Assembly: GCA_947492525.1 (NCBI GenBank)
Contig: CANLNQ010000025.1
Location: 1 to 64,000, forward strand
Source: an uncultured Granulosicoccus sp.
GTDB taxonomy: Bacteria; Pseudomonadota; Gammaproteobacteria; Granulosicoccales; Granulosicoccaceae
Length of the DNA stretch: 64,000 bases
Direction of reading: 5' to 3'
Shown in pieces: positions 56,148-64,000 of the stretch. Numbering within the stretch: position 1 is the first letter of the stretch; each line of letters begins with the position of its first letter. The notes beneath the pieces are model-generated. The model searched no databases. It worked only from the letters and a program-made list of their open reading frames with translations, and was not told the DNA's origin. A program made the translations under genes and the position numbers.

Positions 56148-56260
56148 GCGTGTAATCCCGATGCGTTAGGAAGCCCAAATTTCCCGGAAGATGCTCTACC
56201 TCCAGGCGCCACTCAGTGGATGATGTCTTTCGCGTTTCCGCGCCAATCAGGCATCATCGA

Positions 56261-56851
56261 CTAGGGAACGAGGACGACATCTCCACTTTGCAGGATTATA
56301 TTCTGTTCCAGGCTACGACCGCGCGATACATCGCGGAAGTCGAATTCGTAGGTAACTTCCCGGCCGTCCTGGCGACGCAGAACCTGGATGTTGCGGCTGC
56401 TGGCATAGGGTGTGAAACCGCCGGCCAGGGTCAGTGCCTGGACGACATCCACGTAACGCCCCAGCGTGAACTGGCCGGGAGCCTCGACTTCACCAAGCAC
56501 GAACACGGTATAGCCGGAAATCTTGTCGACCGATACGGTCACTTCGGCATCGGGCACATAACGCTGCAGACGTGAACGGATCTCGTCCTGCACTTCCAGA
56601 GGTGTGCGACCGGAGACCTGAATGTCGCCTGCCAGCGGAAAGGAGATGCCACCGTCGGGACGGACAAGCACCTTGCGATCCAGGTCCTCTTCCTTCCACA
56701 CCGAGATATGCAGTACGTCCTCAGGGCCGATGCGGTATTCCAGACCATCGCCTACCTGCGCGTTGACCAGTGTCGGCAAGGCCAGCAGTGCAGACAGCAG
56801 TACACCGGCAAACAGGGACAGACGGGATTTCGTGGAAGACGAGGTGGGCAT
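56261..56851 (-). CDS. Polysaccharide export periplasmic protein (Wza/EpsE-like)
   Basis: A 196-residue export protein. Signal peptide LSLFAGVLLSALLALPTLVNA, then the poly-export domain (YRIGPEDVLHISVWKEEDL; RPDGGISFPLAGDIQVSG) and one SLBB-type domain (YTVFVLGEVEAPGQFTLG; VDVVQALTLAGGF). It is much shorter than Wza and lacks the lipobox and C-terminal helix, as in periplasmic members from exosortase-linked clusters. No tyrosine kinase, polymerase or glycosyltransferase genes are in the window. Confidence 0.92.
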   Translation of the reverse strand: MPTSSSTKSRLSLFAGVLLSALLALPTLVNAQVGDGLEYRIGPEDVLHISVWKEEDLDRKVLVRPDGGISFPLAGDIQVSGRTPLEVQDEIRSRLQRYVPDAEVTVSVDKISGYTVFVLGEVEAPGQFTLGRYVDVVQALTLAGGFTPYASSRNIQVLRRQDGREVTYEFDFRDVSRGRSLEQNIILQSGDVVLVP

Positions 56852-56971
56852 TGGACGGAGCTCCTGAGCGTGGACCGCTGTGGCGGGCCATCGGGGCCCG
56901 CACAGCTGTCAAAGATTCAATGCCGGAAGTATAGCCGATCAATCAGAACAGCAAGTGAGAGCGGCAGCACC

Positions 56972-58810
56972 TTACTGCATGACCTGAGTCGCCGTATCGA
57001 TCACTTCATCACGCAATGTCATGCTCTCCCACATGGTGCGGAACATATCGATCTGGTCAACGCGATCACCCTGGGTCCACAGTTTCTGCAGATGTCCATA
57101 GCTGATCGGCTGATAGCGTAGCTCGGCCGAGACGGTATAGACCTCGTTATCACCCACCGCGATCCGGTAGCTGACGGTATCCTCGCCTTCGTTGAAATCA
57201 CTGTCGCTCAGGGCGGCACCAAAGACACCGAAGGTATCGGGCAATGAGTCGTCATTCAGCAGGGCACCCTTGTTCATGCCGGCGGGGGTCAGGCGGTTAT
57301 CCTTGAGATAAAAGCTGCTGGCAAGCAGTGAATGCGTACGATCCCCATCGGAATTGCCCGTGATGGCCTGATAGACCTGGACCTGTGTCTCCGAGGTGAT
57401 TTCATCGTAATGCGGCTCCCAGGTGGAAGAATTCACATCCTCGGCCACGCCCACGATGCTGCCGTCATCCCGGATTCGACCGCTTTCGAACACCAGCTCA
57501 CCACTGCTGTCCAGTACCTGCACATGCAGGTAGACACGACGTGAATGGTAGCCCGACGGCAGACGGTGACCGGCCAGGTTCTTCACGTTCACATCGAAGC
57601 TCAATTCGCCGTCGATGACGCCATTGCTGCTGAGGGTAACGTCCGCAGCAGTTTTCAGAAATTCACGATTGCGCTCGATGGATTCCTCGAATCCGAGCCC
57701 CGGAGTGATGCCCAGCTCGTCGCTGTAGTTCATCAACATGGTCTGCATCACGGTATTGGGGCCGAGCAGCGTGTGCTCGGAAAAATCGGGGCGTGGACCC
57801 GGTGCACCCTGACCGATGATCACTTCCTGATCCAGTTTGGGCATGTGGCAGCTCTGGCAGGTCGCTTCCTGCGGTCCACCGGTGGCAAAGTCACTGTTCT
57901 GCCATTCGGTGTAGATCGCCTGTTCGGCAAAGATGACATCATCCAGCGGCTCGCCGTCCTGACTGATGGCATGCACGTTCAGGTTGTGGCAGGTTGCGCA
58001 GCTCTCGGAGGTGCCCACATGCAGGCCCTGCTGGGCCAGATAGCCGGCCTGTTGTCGCATGTAGCTGACTTCGGGATCGGCATACTGACCGTAGGCCGGC
58101 CGGTCGCTGTTGTCCCCGGTGGGTGACCCGACGATCTGATAGCCACCGGACATGCTTTCCTCGGTACCCAGGTTACCCGGGTCCATCTGGTGACACAGCG
58201 AGCAGCTGACGCCATCCATGGCATGATTGAAGACCTCATTGGTTTCGTCCAGGGAATACAAGCCCGGGTTGAGCACGGTTTCACCGTCATCTGCCAGCTG
58301 ATCATACAGGCGCAGGTCCAGATCTTCCTTTTCGGTCAGATCGTAGGCCAAGGGTGCATGACAGACGATGCACTCATCGTTGATGACCTCCTCCAGATGC
58401 GGAAAGTTATCCAGTTCGGAGGCCACGACAGCGTGCCAGTAGGGATCCCGGGTCGCGTTGGCCATCATGCTGGTTTCCCAGGCAGTACCGATGGATACGT
58501 TGCGGGTAACGCCCGGCACCGGCGTCTGGATTTCCATTTCCGGATCGTTGTGACAGGAAGCGCAGGAGCCACTGCCCGAATGGTGCTCACCTTCGAAGTT
58601 CGCGTTCGAGCGCGCCAGTGATGGCAAGGTGCCACGGGGCTCCGGCACGACATCCTTTTCGATGATATCGACATCCCCACCGCCACCATCGCCACCGCCG
58701 TCGGTGACGGTGTCTCCACCACCGCCCCCGCAGGCGCTGAGCAGAAGCGTGAGCATCAATACACTGGCTTTGCCCAGAATGCTCGTCGACACGGTCTTTT
58801 CGATATACAT
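56972..58810 (-). CDS. Pentaheme cytochrome c lipoprotein
   Basis: A 612-residue envelope protein. The lipobox LSACG is followed by a Gly/Asp linker. Five CxxCH heme sites are visible: CASCH, CIVCH, CSLCH, CATCH, CQSCH. They fall in the first 380 residues. The C-terminal third has no heme sites and is beta-rich (GELSFDVNVKNLAGHRLPSG; RVYLHVQVLDSSGELVF). The overall plan resembles multiheme electron-transfer proteins, but I cannot name a family. The chosen ATG places the signal peptide at the N-terminus. It lies 136 bp downstream of the sugar-dehydrogenase-like gene on the same strand. Confidence 0.88.
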   Translation of the reverse strand: MYIEKTVSTSILGKASVLMLTLLLSACGGGGGDTVTDGGGDGGGGDVDIIEKDVVPEPRGTLPSLARSNANFEGEHHSGSGSCASCHNDPEMEIQTPVPGVTRNVSIGTAWETSMMANATRDPYWHAVVASELDNFPHLEEVINDECIVCHAPLAYDLTEKEDLDLRLYDQLADDGETVLNPGLYSLDETNEVFNHAMDGVSCSLCHQMDPGNLGTEESMSGGYQIVGSPTGDNSDRPAYGQYADPEVSYMRQQAGYLAQQGLHVGTSESCATCHNLNVHAISQDGEPLDDVIFAEQAIYTEWQNSDFATGGPQEATCQSCHMPKLDQEVIIGQGAPGPRPDFSEHTLLGPNTVMQTMLMNYSDELGITPGLGFEESIERNREFLKTAADVTLSSNGVIDGELSFDVNVKNLAGHRLPSGYHSRRVYLHVQVLDSSGELVFESGRIRDDGSIVGVAEDVNSSTWEPHYDEITSETQVQVYQAITGNSDGDRTHSLLASSFYLKDNRLTPAGMNKGALLNDDSLPDTFGVFGAALSDSDFNEGEDTVSYRIAVGDNEVYTVSAELRYQPISYGHLQKLWTQGDRVDQIDMFRTMWESMTLRDEVIDTATQVMQ

Positions 58811-58946
58811 AGCTAGCTCTTGATGAAAACCACGATGCCGGCACTGGCATGGCCGGAGCATCTGCTGGGGAAGGCAACGCGCAGGATCAGACCTTCCATT
58901 CACTCAGGCCCTCTTATCGGCCCGAGTTACACGGATATTGAATGGA

Positions 58947-61103
58947 TCAATAGTCACTGGGTTCGAGAATGCGGATCTCCTCGTCGATGTTGTCCACGAT
59001 CCAGATTGTTCCGGGGAAAACGTCGTCATCGCCCTGCGCGGTCAGATCCAGCGGGGTTGTTCCCACATCGCCTTGCAAAACGGATTTGGAGGTGATCGCG
59101 CTGCCATTGCCATTGAGCTCGACCCGGAACAACTGTTTTCCGAAGGCGGCCGCGACCAGGTCGCCCTTCATGGCACCGGCAAAATTGGTCGCGGTGTACT
59201 CATCAAGACCGTTGGTGGACGGATTGTTGGTCACCAGCGCACCGTCGTTCTGACCCGGCGTCTTGTATTCGCATTCTTCCTCGTTGGCGGGCCCCTCGAT
59301 CGGCGATTGCCCACCGAACTTGTTGCCCTTGTTGCCGCGGGTCGGATTGGGATGACCGCCGTAATAGCCTTCCTCGATCAGATGCAATCCATCCTGATGC
59401 TTGACGCCGTTCTCCACCAGAGCGTTCGAGCAATTGGCACCGGGTTCGCCACCCCAGCCGGTATTGGGTCCGTTGTCCCAGACATACAGGCGTCCGGCTT
59501 CGGTGTACACGATGTCATAGGCATTGCGAAAGCCCGGCGCGAAGACCTGCACGGGGCCATTGTTTTCAAGGATCGCCTGGTTCAGGCCGTCGTGCCCACC
59601 AAAGGGGTCATACTGGTCATCCGGCCCATCCAGCGTCGGCAGGTCATAGGTAGCGGTTCCGATCTGCGCCAGATCGATGACCAGGATTGCACCTGACAGC
59701 GCGTACTCGGGTAGCTCGGCGAAGTTGTTCGAGGGTGCGCCCATATTGGTATGGCCACCGACACTCACGTACAGCTTGTCACCGATCTTGACCAGACCAT
59801 TGGGGCCGTGATTTTCTTCAGAGCGCGGCAAACCTCGCACCAGATCCTGTTTGGCCCAGTTGTTCCCGTTCTTCGTGAGCTTGTGCACCATGCCTGAATT
59901 GGTATCCAGATTGGAGTCCGTGCCGGAGGGACCTGCCGCCTGCCGGGGGTCGCTGGAAGTGACATAGATCACAGGCGCGGCAGCCGTACCTTCAATATAC
60001 AGGCCTGTCATGGTGCGCGTGTTCTGGTTATTGTTGGGCGCGCCGTCATCATCATGGTTCTGTACGTTCTTGACCAGGTTGATGGTCTCGGCCAGAGTGC
60101 CACTGTAGTTGTTCTTGCCATCGCGCTCGATATCGAACACATGAATGGGACCGGCCATTTCACCCACATAGAGCCGCCCGTCCGGGCCGAACTGCAAGGT
60201 GGTTCCGCGCGTGATGTTCTTGCTGGTGTTCAAGGTACTCATCGTGAAATTCACCGGCACCGAACCGGGCTGCACGACCGTGCCTTCAAGTTCCAGTTCC
60301 AGCGCACCGTTGTTGCCATCATGGAAGATCTCGACCGTGGCGGCCTTGAAGCCGACGACATCGGTTGCCAGGTCGATCTTGACGTCCAGCTCATCCCCGG
60401 GGCTGAGTGTCACCGGTGAGAAATTGACCGTGAAGGCATCTGCATTGGTACCACTGAGTTGCATGGCAGAGATGTTGATGTCCGGGCCGTCAGCTTCGCC
60501 CTCATTGATCAGAATGACGTTCTTCTGCGCATCGGAAAACTGCTGAGCCTGACCGAATACGATCCTCTGATCGGACTGTCCCAGATCCGATGTCAGCGGA
60601 TAGCGCGCGGTACCGGTGAACAGCACGACGTAGGGGGATGTCGAACCACTGATCTCCAGACGCAAACCGGCCGACTTGTCGCCCGGCGACAGCGGTGTGA
60701 ACGTGACAGTGCTCTCGATCGACTGGCCGGGGCTGAGACTCTGGTTGCCGCTGAAGTCGGTGAAGAACTCGCTGGCGCTCTTGCCGAACAGCGTTGCCGA
60801 ACCGATGTCGATGGCCGCGGCATCCTCTCCCCCCACATGGCTGAGCGTGAACGTCGCATTCTGCGACATGCCCACATCGATCAGCCCGACCTCGACCTGA
60901 CTCGGCGAGATGGACAGATTGTCGATGCGACTGACCGTGGCCGTACCCGACAGTGGCACCGTGATTCGCCCACTGCCATCCCCTTCAGCCGCCGGCGCAG
61001 CCTCCTCCGTATCCTGAGCCCAGCAGACACCCATAGACGCAAGCAACACCACGATGCTCGCCAACGGCGCCATGACGCGCCTGACCAGGAACTTGTTCGC
61101 CAT
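58947..61103 (-). CDS. Secreted sugar-dehydrogenase-like beta-propeller with Ig-like domains
   Basis: A 718-residue secreted protein. After a signal peptide (PLASIVVLLASMGVCWAQ) come two ASPM/choice-of-anchor-type Ig-like domains (SPSQVEVGLIDVGMSQNATF with TVTFTPLSPGDKSAG; AFTVNFSPVTLSPGDELDV). A six-bladed propeller related to glucose/sorbosone dehydrogenases follows (LQFGPDGRLYVGEM; DDGAPNNNQNTRTMTGL; APGFRNAYDIVYTEAGRLYVWDNG; EEGYYGGHPNP). PQQ or calcium binding is possible but not shown. The neighbouring heme lipoprotein could accept its electrons. One CAGACACCCA copy lies in the signal peptide codons (61024-61033). Confidence 0.85.
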   Translation of the reverse strand: MANKFLVRRVMAPLASIVVLLASMGVCWAQDTEEAAPAAEGDGSGRITVPLSGTATVSRIDNLSISPSQVEVGLIDVGMSQNATFTLSHVGGEDAAAIDIGSATLFGKSASEFFTDFSGNQSLSPGQSIESTVTFTPLSPGDKSAGLRLEISGSTSPYVVLFTGTARYPLTSDLGQSDQRIVFGQAQQFSDAQKNVILINEGEADGPDINISAMQLSGTNADAFTVNFSPVTLSPGDELDVKIDLATDVVGFKAATVEIFHDGNNGALELELEGTVVQPGSVPVNFTMSTLNTSKNITRGTTLQFGPDGRLYVGEMAGPIHVFDIERDGKNNYSGTLAETINLVKNVQNHDDDGAPNNNQNTRTMTGLYIEGTAAAPVIYVTSSDPRQAAGPSGTDSNLDTNSGMVHKLTKNGNNWAKQDLVRGLPRSEENHGPNGLVKIGDKLYVSVGGHTNMGAPSNNFAELPEYALSGAILVIDLAQIGTATYDLPTLDGPDDQYDPFGGHDGLNQAILENNGPVQVFAPGFRNAYDIVYTEAGRLYVWDNGPNTGWGGEPGANCSNALVENGVKHQDGLHLIEEGYYGGHPNPTRGNKGNKFGGQSPIEGPANEEECEYKTPGQNDGALVTNNPSTNGLDEYTATNFAGAMKGDLVAAAFGKQLFRVELNGNGSAITSKSVLQGDVGTTPLDLTAQGDDDVFPGTIWIVDNIDEEIRILEPSDY

Positions 61104-61266
61104 CTGTATTCATCTCTGACTTGATTTCGCGACTGCGCCGAGCGCAGCTTTCTCGGGGCAAGATCCTGCAATATTCGTGACAAGTTCGATAAGTTGTTCG
61201 TGCAGCGGCCGCAAACCTTTCGCATCCGCCTGCCTTATCAGTCGCTATCAGCCATACTCCACCGTC

Positions 61267-61776
61267 ATGACTGCCATTTCCGATAACGCCATGCACCGTT
61301 CGTCCTTTCTCCTGGCCGCCTGCTTGATAGTGCCTGTCGGCCTGAACCAGGCTCTGGCCAACACCACCGAGCTGGATGCCGGCCCGCTGGATCGCCCCCT
61401 GGCCATCGAAGGCGAAACCGCGACCACGACTCCACTCAGCCCATCGAGCGAATCGAGCGAGAATCCGATCAACAATCAGGAAGAATTGCGTGAAGCCGTG
61501 GTCGAGGAGCAGGAAACGCTGGAAAAATTGCCACGCAACGAACTGGAGACCAAGGCCGAACAAGGTGAACGTGCCGCTCAGGTGGTACTGGGCGCTGATT
61601 TTGCCCGCGAGGCAACCCAGCTCTCGTTTGCGCCCGCAGCCGCCAATGACGCACTGAGTGACGCTGCGCGCTGGTACTCGCTGGCCGCCAGTCGGGGCTT
61701 TCCCGGCGCGCCGTCGCTTGATCAGGCCGGCGTGCGTTTCTATCCCATCCGCGTCCAGCGAGATCCCGCCCCCTGA
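61267..61776 (+). CDS. Secreted Sel1-like repeat protein
   Basis: A 169-residue protein with a signal peptide (FLLAACLIVPVGLNQALA), a Ser/Glu-rich stretch, a short coiled segment (NNQEELREAVVEEQETLEK) and one Sel1-like helix pair (QGERAAQVVLGADFAREA; DAARWYSLAASRGFPGA). ATG 61291 is an alternative start giving a tidier signal peptide. Divergent from the propeller gene; its own promoter is expected. Confidence 0.65.
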   Translation: MTAISDNAMHRSSFLLAACLIVPVGLNQALANTTELDAGPLDRPLAIEGETATTTPLSPSSESSENPINNQEELREAVVEEQETLEKLPRNELETKAEQGERAAQVVLGADFAREATQLSFAPAAANDALSDAARWYSLAASRGFPGAPSLDQAGVRFYPIRVQRDPAP

Positions 61777-61925
61777 GTCAGGCACGAAGCCATGACGCGA
61801 ACCCTGGTGGGTCGTTCGCCTGATTCGGCGGACACCATCTGATTCATCCCCGACAGCTCAGGCGCGAGAACACCGCAGCCGGCGTTAGTTGAAGGCGGCC
61901 AGGATACCCCGCTGTCAATGCCCGT

Positions 61926-63269
61926 TCAGTGCCCCAGGTGGCGATACACATCCTGCAGACGCTGCTGCAGAATGGGGCTGTCCGGTTCCCACTGGCGTCG
62001 ATGCTCCAGCGTCTTGCGCGCCGCATCCCAGTGTCCGGCACGCAATCGGGCATCGAGCAGCACCTGTTCGAACAGATCCCGCTGCGCATGGCTCCCCCCG
62101 GTTCGCCATAGCTGACCACGAACCGATGCCAGCTCACGCGCAGCCCGTTCATGGTCACCACGTGCATGCGCCACCATGCCCTCGGCAGCCGGGATGGCCA
62201 CATCGCGCCACAGATCACGATCCTGAGCCACCACGGGCGAGTCCGCCTGTGCACGGATGAGCGCCAGCAACTCGTCGCCCGCGGCTGAACCGGCCTTCAC
62301 CAGACCGTACAGGTACTGCAGACTCAGAAAGGGCTGGATGACATCATCGCGACGCGTTTCGAGGTAGGGCCGAAGTGCCTGCCAGCGATCGCCGACATCC
62401 ACGGCTGCCAGTTCGAGCCTGGCCAGCAGCGAGACCGAACCGATCTGATCCTGACTGTAGTCGGGCTGTACACCCCAGCAGCGCTCATCATGAATCCGCA
62501 GCGCCGACACGACCTCGCCTCTGGCGATTTCGAACAGGGCCACATGCCACCAGTTGTGCGTGAACATGAAGGAATTGAGCCCGTCCCAACTCGGTGAACT
62601 GGCTTGCAGCAAGGCCAGACCTTCGTTGCCGGTACCGCGCCCCAGATGCACATGGGCCAGGGCGTGATGAGCCCAGGGCTCGTTCGGATCAATGGCCAGA
62701 GCGCGATGCGCAGCCTGTTCAGCCTCGGCAATGTGATGTGATTGTTCATGCCCGAATGCCACCATGCTGTGCAGGGCGGCCAGATGCGCATTGTGCGGTT
62801 CTGCCGCCAGCGCCAGTCGCAGCATCAGCGAGGCATCACCCGCATTGAAGGCATGGTACTGCACGATCTTGAGCAAGGGCAGATCGCGCGGATAGTCGGC
62901 ACACAGCTGGGTACCGATGGCTCGTACCTGTTGATGATCGTATTGCTGCCAGGCCTGCAGCAAGGCGAGCAGACCGCGCTCCCGGGCATTCAGGCCACCC
63001 ACCCGTTCAGCTCGTTGCGCATAGGGAATCGACTTTTCCGGCGCTTCGGGCCGCTCCAGAAACATCCACAACATGCCGGCATAGATGTTTGCCAGGGCGC
63101 TGTCGGGATGCGCATCGGCGGTGTCCAGCACATTCACCGCTCGGGTCTGATACGACACGAAGCCTTCGGCAAAATCGTTGATGCCAGCCAGCGCTGCCTG
63201 TGGACTGGTCGTGGTTGAGCCGAAACTGTCGCTGACAGCTCCGGTATCCGAGTCGTGGCTCATGAACAT
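61926..63269 (-). CDS. TTC38-like tetratricopeptide repeat protein
   Basis: A 447-residue cytoplasmic protein of helical TPR-like repeats (ALANIYAGMLWMFLERPE; AEQAAHRALAIDPNEPWAHHALAHVHLGRG; DAARKTLEHRRQWEPD) with conserved ARERGLLALLQAW and FMFTHNWWHVALF. This plan matches the TTC38-type family found from bacteria to animals. The function is unknown. It diverges from the hydrolase gene with a 57-bp gap, so the promoters overlap. Confidence 0.82.
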   Translation of the reverse strand: MFMSHDSDTGAVSDSFGSTTTSPQAALAGINDFAEGFVSYQTRAVNVLDTADAHPDSALANIYAGMLWMFLERPEAPEKSIPYAQRAERVGGLNARERGLLALLQAWQQYDHQQVRAIGTQLCADYPRDLPLLKIVQYHAFNAGDASLMLRLALAAEPHNAHLAALHSMVAFGHEQSHHIAEAEQAAHRALAIDPNEPWAHHALAHVHLGRGTGNEGLALLQASSPSWDGLNSFMFTHNWWHVALFEIARGEVVSALRIHDERCWGVQPDYSQDQIGSVSLLARLELAAVDVGDRWQALRPYLETRRDDVIQPFLSLQYLYGLVKAGSAAGDELLALIRAQADSPVVAQDRDLWRDVAIPAAEGMVAHARGDHERAARELASVRGQLWRTGGSHAQRDLFEQVLLDARLRAGHWDAARKTLEHRRQWEPDSPILQQRLQDVYRHLGH

Positions 63270-63326
63270 TTCCGCCCTGCGTTGTCTGTCATCATATCCC
63301 CTTCACTCCCTATCCTCAGCGCCACC

Positions 63327-64000
63327 ATGCCGTTACTCGACATCAATGGTATTTCACTCTACTTCGAACAGCACGCCGCCTCTGACTCGGCGGGTGCTGA
63401 AAGAACGCCGCTGTTGCTGCTTGCCGGCATGGCCAGCGACATTGCCAGTTGGCAACCACTGGTCGACGGTCTCAGACAACAACAGCCGCTGTTGATTCCG
63501 GACAACCGTTGCACGGGCAGAACCCGGCCCACGCCGGTGGCCTGCACGCGCGAACTGATGGTTGCCGACATTCTGGCCATGCTCGATGCGCTGGCGATCG
63601 ACAGGGTCAATGTGCTGGGCCATTCCATGGGGGGAATGCTGGGCTGGGCTCTGGCCTGTCAGGCGCCGGAGCGGGTGTCGCATCTGATCAGTGCGGCCGC
63701 CCTGCCACAGGTTTTGCCGGCACGAATCGCCCTGTTCCGCTCGCTGGTGGCATTGCGCTCGGAGCACAACGAGGCACACTGGTTCAGCCTGTTGTACCAG
63801 TTTCTGTTCAAGCCCGACTTCTTCGAGCAGCCAGACCGGGTCTCAGCGGCGCTCGACGCTTCACTGGCCTACCCGCACAAGCAGGATCTGAGCGCCTTCA
63901 GCCAGCAGGTGGAAGCCCTGGAGAGTTTTCTGCCACCACTCGATCTGTCGATGCTGCGCTGTCCGGTCACGCTGATGACTGGCAGCCACGATGTGCTGAT
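63327..64000 (+). CDS. Alpha/beta-hydrolase, 3' truncated by window end
   Basis: The ATG at 63327 opens a frame that stays open to the window end (224 codons). It starts MPLLDINGISLYFEQHAA, has LLLLAGMASDIASWQPLVDGL, and the nucleophile elbow VLGHSMGGMLGWALA (G-x-S-x-G). The later SMLRCPVTLMTGSHDVL leads to the acid-residue loop; the catalytic His must lie beyond the window. The closest pattern is the 3-oxoadipate enol-lactonase/esterase type, without proof of substrate. Confidence 0.85.
   Translation, partial: MPLLDINGISLYFEQHAASDSAGAERTPLLLLAGMASDIASWQPLVDGLRQQQPLLIPDNRCTGRTRPTPVACTRELMVADILAMLDALAIDRVNVLGHSMGGMLGWALACQAPERVSHLISAAALPQVLPARIALFRSLVALRSEHNEAHWFSLLYQFLFKPDFFEQPDRVSAALDASLAYPHKQDLSAFSQQVEALESFLPPLDLSMLRCPVTLMTGSHDVL

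Noticed and set aside
54900-56264. 454-codon plus-strand frame opposite the beta-barrel gene
   Set aside because: No signal peptide or motif; the minus strand has a signal peptide and strand periodicity.

Overview
The window looks like chromosomal DNA of a GC-rich, free-living Gram-negative gammaproteobacterium, probably marine or aquatic. Reasons are complete yej-type and ynj-type ABC transporter operons, RNase T, ArfB, a CGFS glutaredoxin next to an Fe-type superoxide dismutase, an AddAB-like helicase/nuclease pair of the kind seen in gammaproteobacteria, a TRAP transporter operon and an RND pump. A Granulosicoccus-like or Chromatiales-like host is a guess I cannot test here. I saw no rRNA, tRNA, insertion sequence, prophage or CRISPR array.

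Layout. 1-5.2 kb: a truncated DjlA-like membrane protein with a partner, a secreted protein, a membrane/coiled-coil protein and a small membrane protein with its own promoter. 5.5-11.5 kb (minus strand): TRAP transporter (dctP, dctQ, dctM), an amidase, a tiny membrane protein, and upstream a PLP dehydratase. 11.5-16.9 kb: a repeat-bearing intergenic stretch, a two-gene RND pump and an abutting convergent lipoprotein. 17-21.4 kb (minus): a ynjB-C-D-F-like set. 21.5-27.6 kb (plus): an 11-bp periodic array followed by yejA-B-E-F. 27.7-31.8 kb: a double-DUF302 lipoprotein, a Rieske ferredoxin/desaturase pair and a radical SAM protein. 31.9-36.7 kb (minus): a zinc-ribbon / SPFH-GYF / TelA / XpaC module. 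36.7-43.6 kb (minus): thiopurine methyltransferase and the AddA-like/AddB-like pair. 43.7-49.5 kb: galE, a Ser/Thr kinase with a cyclic-nucleotide-binding-like domain, rnt, arfB, glutaredoxin, sodB. 49.8-54.6 kb: argD, argF, a hypothetical gene, a patatin, a pilin accessory protein. 54.6-64 kb: a polysaccharide-export pair, a pentaheme lipoprotein, a sugar-dehydrogenase-like propeller, a Sel1-like protein, a TTC38-like TPR protein and a truncated alpha/beta hydrolase.

The most unusual signals are not genes. The 10-mer CAGACACCCA (reverse TGGGTGTCTG) occurs about twelve times by eye, in two dense clusters (11.6-11.7 kb intergenic; 37.65-38.27 kb inside the AddA-like gene) plus single copies, where about 0.1 would be expected by chance. 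Between the divergent ynj-like and yej-like operons lies a run of about twelve 11-bp units, one per helical turn. Three further short tandem repeats (9, 27 and 12 bp) lie at 1-76, 28701-28808 and 48191-48262. Among the genes, the TelA/XpaC/SPFH-GYF/zinc-ribbon module is the best candidate for a poorly described membrane system.
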